Assembly: GCA_028485475.2 (NCBI GenBank)
Contig: CP144143.1
Location: forward strand, 2,170,001-2,234,000
Direction: 5' to 3'
Length of the DNA: 64,000 bases
Origin: Chitinophagaceae bacterium C216
Lineage (GTDB): Bacteria; Bacteroidota; Bacteroidia; Chitinophagales; Chitinophagaceae
Shown here: positions 1 to 9,258 of the stretch, piece by piece
How positions within the stretch are numbered: the first letter of the stretch is position 1
How the letters are laid out: every line of letters begins with the position of its first letter
Translations under genes and position numbers: made by a program
The notes under the pieces: model-generated
What the model saw: the letters and a program-made list of their open reading frames with translations, nothing else
Told to the model about the DNA's origin: nothing
The model's database searches: none

Positions 1-351
1 AGGGATCTAAATCGTATTGTCAATCTTTTTGCAGAGAATGTGAAATGGCAGATTCCCGGAAATGAGAAGCGAATAGCTTGGCTTGGCAAACGTAATAGCA
101 GGGCAGAAGTGGAAGCATTTTTTAAACTACTTTGGTCTGCTACGGTGCCTTTATCTGCAAGCATCCATAAAATACTGATGACGGGAAGCGATGTGATTAT
201 TAAAGGTGATTTTGCTACTGAAATGCTTAAGACTGGAAAAATAGTGACTTCAATATTTTTTATTCATTTTGTTGTAAAAGAAGAAAAAATTGTGGAATAC
301 ACTTTATTGGAAGATAGTTTTGCAGTTGCGCAGGCTATGGAGGTTGGTTAA
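1..351 (+). CDS. NTF2-like (SnoaL-type) protein, 5' end outside window
   Basis: The reading frame is open from base 1 and continues to a TAA at 349-351, so the start lies before the window. The first in-window codons read RDLNRIVNLFAENVKWQIPG, which resembles the start of nuclear-transport-factor-2-like small alpha+beta barrel proteins (one active-site helix, then 'F-A-x-N-V-x-W'). The visible part is about 116 residues; such proteins are usually 120-140 residues. The family includes many uncharacterised ketosteroid-isomerase-like proteins of unknown substrate. A GTG at 40 could act as a start, but the upstream residues fit the family, so a partial gene is preferred. Confidence 0.6.
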   Translation, partial: RDLNRIVNLFAENVKWQIPGNEKRIAWLGKRNSRAEVEAFFKLLWSATVPLSASIHKILMTGSDVIIKGDFATEMLKTGKIVTSIFFIHFVVKEEKIVEYTLLEDSFAVAQAMEVG

Positions 352-597
352 CGGGGTTTGCACAGGAATGGCTGATTTTTAGGAGCACACCACTATGATA
401 TATTGCAAGCGCCTATGACGCAGTTCGGCACTAGCCATAATGATATGGTGTGTAGAATTTTTGACAATCATTGTGAGTATAATAATGAATACGAGTCAGA
501 GCTAAGCCTTTTGTATTACGGAGAGTCAAACATATTTTATTATTGAAGCTTTCGAATGACTTAGGTCTTAAATCAGCTCAAAAATCCGTCGTGTATC

Positions 598-1434
598 TTA
601 ATCAAGGATGTATATTTTTTTGTTTTTCAAGCTAATTCCAATTTTATTTCCTAACCAATTAATACTGGTTTTCCCTTCGTAAATCAATCCTTCCACAAAA
701 GTAACTTGAGGAGCTTCTCGTCGGGCATACTGATTGGAAATAGACTTAATGGAGCCTTTGTAAAATTTTGTAACGATCTTTTCATCAAATTCACTTTTCT
801 TTTCCGTTATCTCCAATGTCGATTTGTCTATTCCTAATGTATTGATGAAACGGTCGCTCAACCAAAAGGAATTGTCGCCTGCTCCCGAATCCAGTAAAAC
901 CTGTATGGTATATTTATCATTTAAAGTAATGTAAGTAGTAATATCGGTGGATTTATCGGCATGGGTAATGAGTTGAATGTCGAAAGATTTTGCAATAGCT
1001 TCTTTAGAGAAATCAGTCAATACAATTTCTTTATTATTATAATCAATGAGGATGTCTGTATCGTTAAACATCTGAAGCGAGATAACACCATCAATTCCGT
1101 TTGCTTTCAGATCAAAACTAGTGTAGGGGACTTTGAAAAACTTCTTGCCTGCAAATACTATCTCTTTGTTTTCGTATATCGGAGCATTGATCCGTTCGCT
1201 CGTAGCTCTGTAGGCAGTGAGAAAATTGTATGTGGAGGCTGGTTTTATACTTTTTATGAAACTATCGAAGAAAAGATTAATTCCTCCACCAGTGTCAAAA
1301 ATAAAATTACCTTCTTTCCCTTCAATTTTCGCTTTTACAAGTATATGGCCAGAAGGAAGTAGCTGTATTGGAGTTTTTTGGGCGTATGTGTTTGTCAAGG
1401 TTAAAAGAAACAGTAGCGATAAAATCTTTTTCAT
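598..1434 (-). CDS. secreted retropepsin-like aspartyl protease
   Basis: The 278-residue product begins with a signal peptide (MKKILSLLFLLTLTNTYAQ, cleavage likely after TYA). It holds two pepsin-type catalytic motifs about 130 residues apart: FIFDTGGG near residue 45 and VLLDSGAG near residue 180. The two half-barrels fused in one chain match the 'aspartyl protease family' common in Bacteroidota, expected in the periplasm or on the outer surface. The second motif has DSG instead of DTG, which is allowed in the clan. Substrate is unknown. It stands alone, with no operon partner within 150 bases. Confidence 0.8.
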   Translation of the reverse strand: MKKILSLLFLLTLTNTYAQKTPIQLLPSGHILVKAKIEGKEGNFIFDTGGGINLFFDSFIKSIKPASTYNFLTAYRATSERINAPIYENKEIVFAGKKFFKVPYTSFDLKANGIDGVISLQMFNDTDILIDYNNKEIVLTDFSKEAIAKSFDIQLITHADKSTDITTYITLNDKYTIQVLLDSGAGDNSFWLSDRFINTLGIDKSTLEITEKKSEFDEKIVTKFYKGSIKSISNQYARREAPQVTFVEGLIYEGKTSINWLGNKIGISLKNKKIYILD

Positions 1435-1612
1435 ACGGTTAATTTTTATTGGTTATCAATGTACAAGCGCTTTATATACGCATCGATTATGTTTTGGTTG
1501 ACTAATTTCGTACATAACACTACCTGAATATCAGATTTCGTAGCGCTATTTGTGTTAAGCCTATGTATCAGATAGTCTAAACGTACAAACCTATAAAAGG
1601 TTTATTATTGCA

Positions 1613-1957
1613 TCAAGTTGTTGGTCTTACTTGTTGTGCTAGTTTTTGAGGAGCTACATCGCAATATGCTGTTGTCAGTAGATCGACGAACAAGTCTTTG
1701 GAGACTTTGCTCATTTCTACGAACGTCCAACCTTGTTTACCCCAACTGTTTTCTACTGGGTATATGACTGTTTTATCTACTGCGGAAAAAACATCTTGGT
1801 GTATTTCGGATAGTTTAAGACAGGCTCTTTTGGATTTCTCGTCATAGGTTACGAAAATTTTTTTCTTCACTCGAAAGGATATTTTTTCGAAGTGCGGTTC
1901 TTCTGTCACTTGTGGAAAGGATAGTGCCAATTTTCTTAGTGTTGTCAGTGAAATCAT
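1613..1957 (-). CDS. MmcQ/YjbR family protein
   Basis: A 114-residue protein with the CyaY-like fold signature of the YjbR family: an N-terminal helix (LTTLRKLALSFPQVTEEPHF), then RVKKKIFVTYDEKSKRACLK and the WGKQGWTFVEMS segment. Family members are small, cytoplasmic and sometimes described as DNA-binding; no reaction is established. Length is normal (110-120). The gene is monocistronic. Confidence 0.85.
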   Translation of the reverse strand: MISLTTLRKLALSFPQVTEEPHFEKISFRVKKKIFVTYDEKSKRACLKLSEIHQDVFSAVDKTVIYPVENSWGKQGWTFVEMSKVSKDLFVDLLTTAYCDVAPQKLAQQVRPTT

Positions 1958-2074
1958 TTAATCAACTTTCTTTTAAAGTATTTGCAATATCTATAGAGAG
2001 TACTTACTAAGCTATTCAATTAAAACTTCTTCTTGCTTGGTTTAGATATTATGACGACGGAAGGGACCAGCTTA

Positions 2075-2764
2075 TTATTCATCGCTTAGCTGCACCTGAA
2101 GCCCTATGCCATCAATTACATATTCCGGAAATTCGGAGAAATCTATATTTTTAAAATGGGATTCTAGAGATTGTTTATCCGTCAAATGAAACTTTTCAAT
2201 ACTGTATTCTATTACTTTTTTATTTAACGAACTTACAAAAATATCGATTTGTTTGTTCAAGTTCGATTGGAAAAGCAATTCATTGAGCTGCTCATAACTG
2301 ATACTCTTTCGTCCGAATTGTTTTTCATATCCGACTGAAAGTTCTTTTATGACATCTGTATAATAAATAGGTGATGTGAAATAAATAGAACCAAGCTTAG
2401 TTAATGGAAAGTCTTCTTGAATAATTGAGAGTGATTCGTCTATATGAACTATAGCCGTTGAAAAGGCTGTCGGCTCTTTGTGATATATACTTAAGTGTAA
2501 AGTGCTATCTTTTATATATTGCCGTGCATTTATTGAAAAGTTTAATGTGTCTTGATCTACAATCCAAAAATAACTGTAAGATTTTGACAAAAATCCTAAT
2601 TCGTAGGAGGGGTTTAATTCGTTTTGACGCTTTGCGATAATAGTATCGTTTTTTTCGTCAAATAATGCAGAAGGGTTGCGAGAGGTACTATTCTGATTGC
2701 AAGATAGCCAGCTAAGCGATGTAACGAATATTAGTAAGAGCAGTTTTATTATAGGTTTGATCAT
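2075..2764 (-). CDS. putative lipoprotein of unknown function
   Basis: I do not recognise the family. Starting at the internal Met at 2764 gives about 229 residues with a lipoprotein signal (MIKPIIKLLLLIFVTSLSWLSC), the Cys of a lipobox at about residue 22. An upstream start at 2833 would put 23 charged residues before the signal peptide and is less likely. The mature part is polar and low in Cys, with no membrane segments, suggesting a periplasmic or surface-anchored protein. Confidence 0.55.
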   Translation of the reverse strand: MIKPIIKLLLLIFVTSLSWLSCNQNSTSRNPSALFDEKNDTIIAKRQNELNPSYELGFLSKSYSYFWIVDQDTLNFSINARQYIKDSTLHLSIYHKEPTAFSTAIVHIDESLSIIQEDFPLTKLGSIYFTSPIYYTDVIKELSVGYEKQFGRKSISYEQLNELLFQSNLNKQIDIFVSSLNKKVIEYSIEKFHLTDKQSLESHFKNIDFSEFPEYVIDGIGLQVQLSDE

Positions 2765-3108
2765 TTTGGTGTGTTTATGAATGAGGCTGCGAATTATCAA
2801 AACAACAGACTGATAGGGAGGGCTCCTAATCAACTGATGTTGATTTTATGCTCCAATTTAAGAAAATTATCTCAATAATGGGGGATATTGTTTCAATCTG
2901 AGGAGAAATCAGCAAATCTTTCCTTGCTGTTTGAAACATCTATCTTCCGGCTTCACGAACAGCTTTAGAAAAACGATCTACTTTATCATATCTAATGACT
3001 GGGATACGAGGTGGTGTGTTTCGGACTATATAAACTTGTGGCCACTATAATTGAGATGGGGAAAAACTAAGCATATAAGTGTTTCTGTTGCGATGCAAGT
3101 AATTTTTT

Positions 3109-3966
3109 CTATTTGGAGTAAACAGTTTTAGTATAGAGCCGTTTAAACGCGTTATATACAGCCTAATGCATCACTGTGGAGTGCAGCTCATCAGGTAAGT
3201 AATCAAAATGCGTAATAAGGCGGGGATGCTTTTTTAGTAATTTATAAAGTGCTCTTGCTTGATTATACATGCTTAGATCTTCTTTTTTATTGGGTGCGGC
3301 AATGAAGACTTTTGTGTGTGGATTTAATTGCATCTTAAATAAACTATCTGCTTGCTTTAAGAGTATGGCGTCACCCCACCAAAGACTAGGGCTGATGATA
3401 ATATAGGTATTAAACAAAGATGTTTTTTCCAGTAAAATTTCTGTACATAAAAGTCCTGCTAGACTTTCGCCGATAATGGTGCGGTTAGTATTAGCTTTGT
3501 ATTTTTTTTCAATATAAGGCAATAGTTCTTTTTCAAAAAAGGCGATATAATTTGCAGATTCTCCGTAGCTGGGAAAGTTTTCTTTTGAGAAGCCCATCTT
3601 CTCAACAAAATCCAGATTGGCGACTTGAAAGGTAAAATCGCGTCGGCGATTGACATTTTCAATTCCTACTACAATAGATTTAGGAAAGCGGGCAATCCAA
3701 GGTTGGGTATTAAATCTTACAATACCTGTGATGTGAATGAAATCCTCCTCAATACCTCCGTCGGGGATATAAATAACGGGTTAGGTGATAGTATCATCTA
3801 CATTGTATTCTTCGGGCAGATAAATATTAATGGTTCTGGTTTCTCTCAGTACGACTGATTCTAATTTCTCGGTGACGCCAATGGCCAGCGGCTGTACGTG
3901 CGTTTGTGCTAATATGGTTAAACCACCCGATAATAAAAACCCAATAATTGCAAATGCCTTTTTCAT
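3109..3966 (-). pseudogene. alpha/beta-hydrolase esterase (Fes/EstD-like) with two in-frame stops
   Basis: Read through, this is one 285-codon frame encoding a secreted esterase: signal peptide (MKKAFAIIGFLLSGGLTILAQ), INIYLPEEYN, DGGIEED, the nucleophile elbow GESLAG, SPSLWWGD and a C-terminal ELHSTVMH. The frame is interrupted by TAA at 3781-3783 (codon 62, where relatives have the Tyr of 'T-Y-P-V-I-Y') and by TAG at 3163-3165 (codon 268, one base from CAG). No length change is needed to restore it. The catalytic Ser lies after the first stop, so no active enzyme is expected without readthrough or re-initiation. Confidence 0.8.
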
Positions 3967-4103
3967 AATGTTAGCTGCTTTTCTTCGTTAGGAATCTACA
4001 AATTTTAAATTTGCAGCTAAATTAAGATAAACACTCTAGCTATATCGTTTTATCTGAGCGATATTTTACAACTCCTAGCGCATTATTGAGAGGAATAGCT
4101 TGC

Positions 4104-4874
4104 CTACAATTTTGATTGGGAATAACGATGAAATTCTTCTATGTCGTGGTAACCAAAAACTTCAATTTCGGGATGGTCGTTTACAAGTTTGCGTATTTTA
4201 TCAAGCGATGCCAGCCTTAAAATATTATCATCAGCCCTTAATTGTGCTAATTCGTTTACAGGATGCCGCTCATCGGTAAGTTCTACGCGCATATAATACG
4301 CGTCAGCCACATAAAAAAGCCACTTGTCATTTGCTTTAAGAGATACACCGCATTGTCCCATAGTATGTCCGAAAAGAGGTATTAAATAGATGTCGGTGTT
4401 GATATCAATATTGACTTTTCTTGCTTCAAAGCCAAACCAGTTAAAGTCAGAGCAGCCATAGGTTTTGATAATAGGATGATGCTCCAATGGAAGTTTGAGA
4501 TATCTTGGATTTCCGGAATTAAAGTTCTCTAGCTCTTCATTGCTCACATGAACGGTGGCTTTTGGAAAGTCGGCTAACCCTCCAACATGGTCGTTATCCA
4601 GATGGGTAACAATGCAATCGGTCACGTTTTCAGGATCTAATCCCAGTTTTTTAATTTGGCGTATTGCGGTGATATTTTCATCAAATTGATACCCTACCAG
4701 ATCAATTAGTTCTTGTCCTATTCTTTCTTTGGGATGTAGCGTATCCTGAAGTCCGATGCCGGTGTCAATCAGAACCAGTTTATCATTTTCCCTAATCAAT
4801 AAGCAATGGCCACATACATTATCGTTGATAGGGGATACAATTTTAACGCAGTTGAGATGATATATTTCTATCAT
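4104..4874 (-). CDS. MBL-fold metallo-hydrolase (lactonase-like)
   Basis: A 256-residue metallo-beta-lactamase-fold protein. The metal-binding motif HLDNDHVGGL (HxDxDH type) lies near residue 113, a GHTMGQCG His near 190, and a C-terminal GYHDIEEF supplies a further His. The order and length match the AHL-lactonase branch of the superfamily, which opens lactone rings with two zinc ions, but the substrate cannot be decided from sequence. The Met at 4874 is the natural start. It is cytoplasmic and stands alone between two convergent-free minus-strand genes. Confidence 0.75.
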   Translation of the reverse strand: MIEIYHLNCVKIVSPINDNVCGHCLLIRENDKLVLIDTGIGLQDTLHPKERIGQELIDLVGYQFDENITAIRQIKKLGLDPENVTDCIVTHLDNDHVGGLADFPKATVHVSNEELENFNSGNPRYLKLPLEHHPIIKTYGCSDFNWFGFEARKVNIDINTDIYLIPLFGHTMGQCGVSLKANDKWLFYVADAYYMRVELTDERHPVNELAQLRADDNILRLASLDKIRKLVNDHPEIEVFGYHDIEEFHRYSQSKL

Positions 4875-4999
4875 AGCTTAATTGATTAAACCGATATTAG
4901 GGAGGTTTTACGACTAAAGAAGACGCCGTAGGACGGTGTTTTCGGTACTATAATTCCGCACCCCAATGATACATAAAGTTGCAGATAGAATCAAAAAAC

Positions 5000-5899
5000 T
5001 TAACGCCCAGATGTATTGGCCTTAGTAGCCATTCTTTTCTCTTTGGAGAGAAAATCAAATATGGCCTCGGCTACCTTGTCAGCTTCTTCTTCTTGCGGAA
5101 AGTGGCCGCTCGTAGCTAACCTCACTATAGAAGCATTCTTAAAACCATGTTCAAATCTGCTAAGGTAATGTGGTTTTATGACAGGGTCTTTCATGCCCCA
5201 AATGAGTAATGTGGGTTTGTCAGAAATTGTGTGATGTGCACTCCATAGCTCTTCGAACCAATCCTGATCATTGAGCAATGATTTTGCAAATGCTAGGGGC
5301 CCATTTCGCTGGCTTTTCTCAGCAAAAGGCTTGGTGTATTGTTTAAGTAACCTTTTCGAGAGTTTGTGATCTCCAAACGATTTGGGTAATATACATCTAG
5401 GCGAAAAGTTTAAACATCGGTATAATATAGGTAGCAACGGGCTCTTCAGTATTTTACTCATCTTTTTATAATCCGGATCTGTTTTACTACTCCATAGCCA
5501 GGAGTTCAGAATAACGATGCGCTTAATCTTCTGTGGGTAACGGATAGCAAAATTTAATCCGATGGGACCTCCAAAATCATGCACAACCAGAGTGATATCA
5601 TGTAGCTGTTGATCCAGTATGAATTTCTCAAGTGTAAGACTGTGGTTTTGTGTAGAATAATCATAGTGTTGGGGTTTGTCCGAAAGTCCGAAGCCTATAT
5701 GATCAATAGCTATGCAACGGTAGGTTGCTTTTAATTTTTTGATTACATTACGAAAATCAAAGCTCCACGAAGGAGTGCCGTGAACAAACAGTAGGGGTTC
5801 TCCTTCACCTTCATCGATAAAGTGCAGGTTATGCCCATTAACATTAAAATAGTTCGATGTGAACGGGTATTCTGATTTGTCCAGCCAGCGATTTTCCAT
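5000..5899 (-). CDS. haloalkane dehalogenase-like alpha/beta hydrolase
   Basis: An alpha/beta hydrolase of about 299 residues. HGTPSWSF supplies the oxyanion region, the nucleophile elbow is VVHDFGGPIGL with Asp in place of Ser (typical of haloalkane dehalogenases), NSWLW offers Trp candidates for halide binding, GMKDPVIK carries the acid and SGHFPQ the His. Together they predict hydrolytic dehalogenation or a close relative. Start chosen at the Met at 5899 (MENRWLDKSEYP), as the seven residues before it are not conserved in style. It lies 64 bases downstream of a Crp/Fnr gene on the same strand, which may control it. Confidence 0.75.
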   Translation of the reverse strand: MENRWLDKSEYPFTSNYFNVNGHNLHFIDEGEGEPLLFVHGTPSWSFDFRNVIKKLKATYRCIAIDHIGFGLSDKPQHYDYSTQNHSLTLEKFILDQQLHDITLVVHDFGGPIGLNFAIRYPQKIKRIVILNSWLWSSKTDPDYKKMSKILKSPLLPILYRCLNFSPRCILPKSFGDHKLSKRLLKQYTKPFAEKSQRNGPLAFAKSLLNDQDWFEELWSAHHTISDKPTLLIWGMKDPVIKPHYLSRFEHGFKNASIVRLATSGHFPQEEEADKVAEAIFDFLSKEKRMATKANTSGR

Positions 5900-5963
5900 G
5901 CGTTTAAATTTATACCGCAAAATTCCTGACTGTTTTCAAAACGAATGTTGGTCTACACCAATA

Positions 5964-6530
5964 TTAAAATTTTACTGTATTAAATAGCTTGCTAAAATTG
6001 GTGGGATCAATGTTTAGATAGGACGCAATGTATTTGTGGGGGACAAGTTGCAGCAAATGTGGACTACGTTTGCAAAATGCTTTATATCTTTCCTCAATGC
6101 TCATGCTATGCAATTCAATATGGCGGTTAATTAAACCTGCCAGCACCGCTTCTGTCATGCGTCGGAAAAGGCGCTCAATTTGCTGCGATTGATTGAATAA
6201 TCTCAGGAGCTCATCATAAGTAATGTACTCCAGCTCGCTATTTGTAAGGCAGGTGAGAAAATATTTGGACGGTATTTGAAATGAAAATGATTCGGGAATC
6301 ACGCATAGGTTGGGAGGGTAGGTAAAAGCCATCACATGCATTTTATTGTCCGAGTCGAAAAAAGACATTTGCACACCGGTTTTTACAAAATAAAGCTCCC
6401 TTTGAATTTGTCCCGGAACAGTGATAAGCTCACCTTTTTTATAGGTTTTGGTTCTCAGGTTTTGAGTCAGCAGCTCATAGTCGGCCTGGGTGATATCGTG
6501 AAAAAGCCTTAGAAAATCGTAGTGTTCCAT
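5964..6530 (-). CDS. Crp/Fnr family transcriptional regulator
   Basis: A 188-residue protein with an N-terminal cyclic-nucleotide-binding-like beta-roll (KKGELITVPGQIQRELYFVKTG) and a short C-terminal helix-turn-helix (LVPHKYIASYLNIDPTNFSKLF). It lacks Fnr-type Cys ligands, and the residues that contact cAMP in E. coli Crp are not obvious. Such short Crp/Fnr proteins are very common in Bacteroidota, usually next to the gene they control; here that is the haloalkane-dehalogenase-like gene immediately downstream. Confidence 0.85.
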   Translation of the reverse strand: MEHYDFLRLFHDITQADYELLTQNLRTKTYKKGELITVPGQIQRELYFVKTGVQMSFFDSDNKMHVMAFTYPPNLCVIPESFSFQIPSKYFLTCLTNSELEYITYDELLRLFNQSQQIERLFRRMTEAVLAGLINRHIELHSMSIEERYKAFCKRSPHLLQLVPHKYIASYLNIDPTNFSKLFNTVKF

Positions 6531-6829
6531 TCTTCAAAGCGGAAAGTTAATGAAAATAATAGGATAACAGGCTAAAAACCGGATTTGCTAAAGCTCCACT
6601 TATTAAATACCTACTTATATCCGGATTTCTATGGGATAGTTCAGTGTAGATGCAGCAGCAGTATTTTCAATGACGCTAGGGGAGCAGGAATACTTTTTCT
6701 AAATTACTTTTCTGAAAACCCAATCTCTTGCAGCGTTGCCTCCGCTATTTTGATTAGTGTTCATAATTGATCCCATTTAAGATACTCATAGACATAGCAT
6801 ATATTTTATAATAGCTTGTAGTGTGTACT

Positions 6830-7306
6830 TTACTTTAAAATCAGATCGATTACTTCTTCTGCATCAGCATGAGTGTTTTTCCATAGGTCTTCAAAATATT
6901 GAGCCTCATCTACCGCAATACCGATCGTCTTTAATCTCTTTTTAGCCTCATAGTAATCTATATTTAAAGCATTAAAGGCATCTTTTACTGGCGCTCGTAC
7001 AATTCTGTTCATTATTTGTAAGTCAACTGGGGGGAACATCCTTTCGGAAACAATGATAATACCCGACAGTGTTAATACTGATAGTAATGCGGGTAAAAAC
7101 ACTCTTTTTTTGAAATGAACCTTTAAGGCTTTCCAATTTAGAATGATGTGAAAAATGGCACACACGATGAAGAAAACACCCAATACTTCATGAACAACTT
7201 CGGTATAGCCATCAAGTAAATGGAAGAACATGAATAGCCCCGATATTCCCACCACAAAGAATACTAGAGATAAAAAGGGAGTAATATAGTTTCTGTTAAG
7301 TTTCAT
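6830..7306 (-). CDS. DUF4405 membrane protein
   Basis: A 158-residue inner-membrane protein with about three hydrophobic helices (FLSLVFFVVGISGLFMFF; VLGVFFIVCAIFHIILNW; a third after KKR) and paired His residues in the first two, the DUF4405 pattern that resembles b-type haem-binding membrane proteins. The tail (about 50 residues) is soluble and acidic. The gene follows the flavin oxidoreductase gene by 16 bases on the same strand, so the pair is probably one transcript and perhaps one redox unit. Confidence 0.75.
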   Translation of the reverse strand: MKLNRNYITPFLSLVFFVVGISGLFMFFHLLDGYTEVVHEVLGVFFIVCAIFHIILNWKALKVHFKKRVFLPALLSVLTLSGIIIVSERMFPPVDLQIMNRIVRAPVKDAFNALNIDYYEAKKRLKTIGIAVDEAQYFEDLWKNTHADAEEVIDLILK

Positions 7307-7322
7307 GGTAACGAAAATTTAA

Positions 7323-7913
7323 TTATTGAAAATTTGAAAATCTTTTTTCTAGTCGTTGTAGCCATTTTACTCTTTTTTCTTGGCTTACATTTTTCACTGA
7401 TGTAAAGCTTATCCAGTTTACATTTTTGTAACCCATAGTTTTGAAAACACTCTTTATCATTACTTTTCTAATTAAGTTTCCGATGAGCAAGGAGTATAGG
7501 ATGGCTGGCTTGTTCATAGTAGTGATGATGGTTACACTTTTCAGATTTTTTAATAAGGGGATCAGCCCGAATCCTCGAGGATGATGATCGTATGCCAGGC
7601 CGGGTGATAGAACTCTGTCGATGAATCCCTTGGTAGTAGCAGGCATGATATCCCACCAAATCGGGAAAATGAAAATTAGGTGATCGGCAGCCTTAATTCT
7701 TCGTTGGTAGTCGATAACTTGAGGGTCAACTGCTGTATGTTCTACAAATGCTTTTAAATCTGCAGAAGTCATTCGGGGGTTAAATCCATCTCTATCCAGA
7801 TGGATGATATCCACTTCGTGCTTGGCATTAGTGAGTCCTTGGGTTACAGCACTCAGGATAGCATGACAATAACTGCCTTCATATGGGTGATTGAATACAA
7901 TGACGGTTCTCAT
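7323..7913 (-). CDS. flavodoxin-fold NAD(P)H oxidoreductase
   Basis: A 196-residue protein of the NQO1/MdaB-like flavodoxin-fold family: FNHPYEGSYCHAI binds the FMN phosphate region, and IFPIWWDIMPATTKGFIDRV is the typical flavin-contact segment. It should reduce quinones or similar compounds by two electrons in the cytoplasm. It is first in a probable two-gene operon with the DUF4405 gene. A 16-bp perfect palindrome 80 bases upstream is a likely operator. Confidence 0.85.
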   Translation of the reverse strand: MRTVIVFNHPYEGSYCHAILSAVTQGLTNAKHEVDIIHLDRDGFNPRMTSADLKAFVEHTAVDPQVIDYQRRIKAADHLIFIFPIWWDIMPATTKGFIDRVLSPGLAYDHHPRGFGLIPLLKNLKSVTIITTMNKPAILYSLLIGNLIRKVMIKSVFKTMGYKNVNWISFTSVKNVSQEKRVKWLQRLEKRFSNFQ

Positions 7914-8236
7914 TTTTTACAATTTAATTTAGTGCAAAGTTGAGAGCCGGATAAGGCGAAGACGATAACAAATGTTAATAAAAAAGGACTGTTGAGTGAG
8001 CTCACTCATTGCAAACCTCTATTTTATGGCAATGCAGTTGTAATGATGAAAAAGGTGTTATTGAATGGTATGGTTATTTTTATCGAAAATTCCATTCTCG
8101 GGTTATCATTGTCCTCCACATACTACCTGATCGTATAAGTATATATTGCTAAATCTCTTTCAGGTTCATTTGATGATAATGAGTCTTTAAGATTCTAAAT
8201 GTTCTTATAAACCATTGTTCTTATGTGCTAAAAAAG
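7914..8236. other. intergenic region with palindrome; no supported gene
   Basis: This 323-base stretch holds a perfect palindrome (7993-8008), and a near-consensus -7 element CAACTTTG on the minus strand (7942-7935) shortly before the oxidoreductase start. A 31-codon plus-strand frame (8043-8138) has no recognisable product. Confidence 0.4.
7993..8008. promoter_or_regulatory. perfect 16-bp palindrome, candidate operator
   Basis: TGAGTGAGCTCACTCA reads identically on both strands. Length and perfect symmetry suit a dimeric TetR- or MarR-type repressor. It lies 80 bases upstream of the oxidoreductase/DUF4405 pair and about 50 bases upstream of its likely -7 element. No TetR or MarR gene is seen in the window; the nearest regulator is a Crp/Fnr protein. 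Confidence 0.45.
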
Positions 8237-8767
8237 CTACCTTCTGTTGCGGATACGACTTAAAGAAACAGAGGTAATACCGAGGTAGGATGCAATATAA
8301 TGCTGTGGAACTCGTTGTACAATATGCGGATGCCGGGTTATTAATTCTTCATAACGTTGTTGGGGAGAATTTTTAAGGTATGAAAAAAACAGTTGCTGTG
8401 CCTGAAATAAACGTCGGAATAAATGTTCTTCGAATTGTTTTTTGATTTCGGGAGACTGCTCCACAATCATTTGAAACTCTTTTTGGGTGAGAGTTTGCAG
8501 CACGCAAGGTTCAATGGTTTCAATGCTGTACAGGCTAGGCTGGTTGGTTCTGAAACTTTCTATAGAAGAAACACTGTCGCCTTCGAAGAAAAATTGAGTA
8601 GTAATTTCTTTACCATCACTATTTATCCAAGTGCGCAAGCATCCTTTTTCAATGAAGTACATTTTTCGAGAGATCTTACCTTCCTGCAAAAGGATCTTCC
8701 TGGCCGACACTTTTTCTTCTTTAAAATAAGGGCGAAATAAATCCCAATTGTTTGGTTGTTGTTTCAT
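8237..8767 (-). CDS. Crp/Fnr family transcriptional regulator
   Basis: A 176-residue Crp/Fnr protein: beta-roll with KILLQEGKISRKMYFIEKGCLRTW, then ITTQFFFEGDSVSSIESF, and a C-terminal helix-turn-helix VPQHYIASYLGITSVSLSRIR. No Fe-S Cys cluster. Its product is closer in sequence style to the frameshifted regulator at 27594 than to the one at 5964. Target genes are not evident; the oxidoreductase operon downstream on the same strand is one candidate. Confidence 0.85.
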   Translation of the reverse strand: MKQQPNNWDLFRPYFKEEKVSARKILLQEGKISRKMYFIEKGCLRTWINSDGKEITTQFFFEGDSVSSIESFRTNQPSLYSIETIEPCVLQTLTQKEFQMIVEQSPEIKKQFEEHLFRRLFQAQQLFFSYLKNSPQQRYEELITRHPHIVQRVPQHYIASYLGITSVSLSRIRNRR

Positions 8768-8833
8768 CTCATTTGCGTATTAGTTCATGCTTATGCCAAG
8801 TAATAGATGGCATCAGGATTTTAAGTACGGGGA

Positions 8834-9124
8834 TTATCTTTTATTCGGCGGTATTTCTTTATATTTTTCCTGTAATTCTATAAATTTTTCCCTATCTATC
8901 GGCTGCAAAAGTGTTTTGTTACTTGGTGGATATTTTTCTAAAAATCTTGCAGGCCTTACCGGACGTTTTTCAAAACCACCACCACAGTTCGGGCATACAT
9001 TATGTAAAACTTTGGTAACACAAGTTATACAAAAGGTGCATTCGAAAGTACAAATCATTGCTTCCTCACTATCGTAGGGTAAGGATTTCCCGCAGTTTTC
9101 GCAATTAGGTCTGATTTCAAGCAT
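8834..9124 (-). CDS. DUF1272 zinc-ribbon-like protein
   Basis: A 96-residue protein with Cys pairs typical of DUF1272 (RPNCENCGKSLP, CTFECTFCITC, VCPNCGG). The motif series implies one or two bound zinc ions. Family members are small cytoplasmic proteins of unknown role. It is transcribed away from the Erm gene, and the two share a 391-base intergenic region with overlapping promoter-like elements. Confidence 0.85.
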   Translation of the reverse strand: MLEIRPNCENCGKSLPYDSEEAMICTFECTFCITCVTKVLHNVCPNCGGGFEKRPVRPARFLEKYPPSNKTLLQPIDREKFIELQEKYKEIPPNKR

Positions 9125-9258
9125 GAGGTTGTTTTTTATAAGTTATGTTGAATAGTAAAATTGGGAAGAGTCGTTGATAAAACAAAATTTATTTGTGCAT
9201 TATATATTCCAAGTTCTTACTACTATATATCCCTTTACTTAACCTTTCGGCTTATTTT

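Noticed and set aside
386-452. Imperfect inverted repeat CACACCA / TGGTGTG with AT-rich extensions.
   Set aside because: Arms are only 7 bp with a 53-base loop and many interruptions; no gene end or promoter gives it a role.
8043-8138. 31-codon plus-strand frame starting MMKKVLLNG.
   Set aside because: No recognisable product, no promoter and no conserved neighbour; chance frame is as likely.
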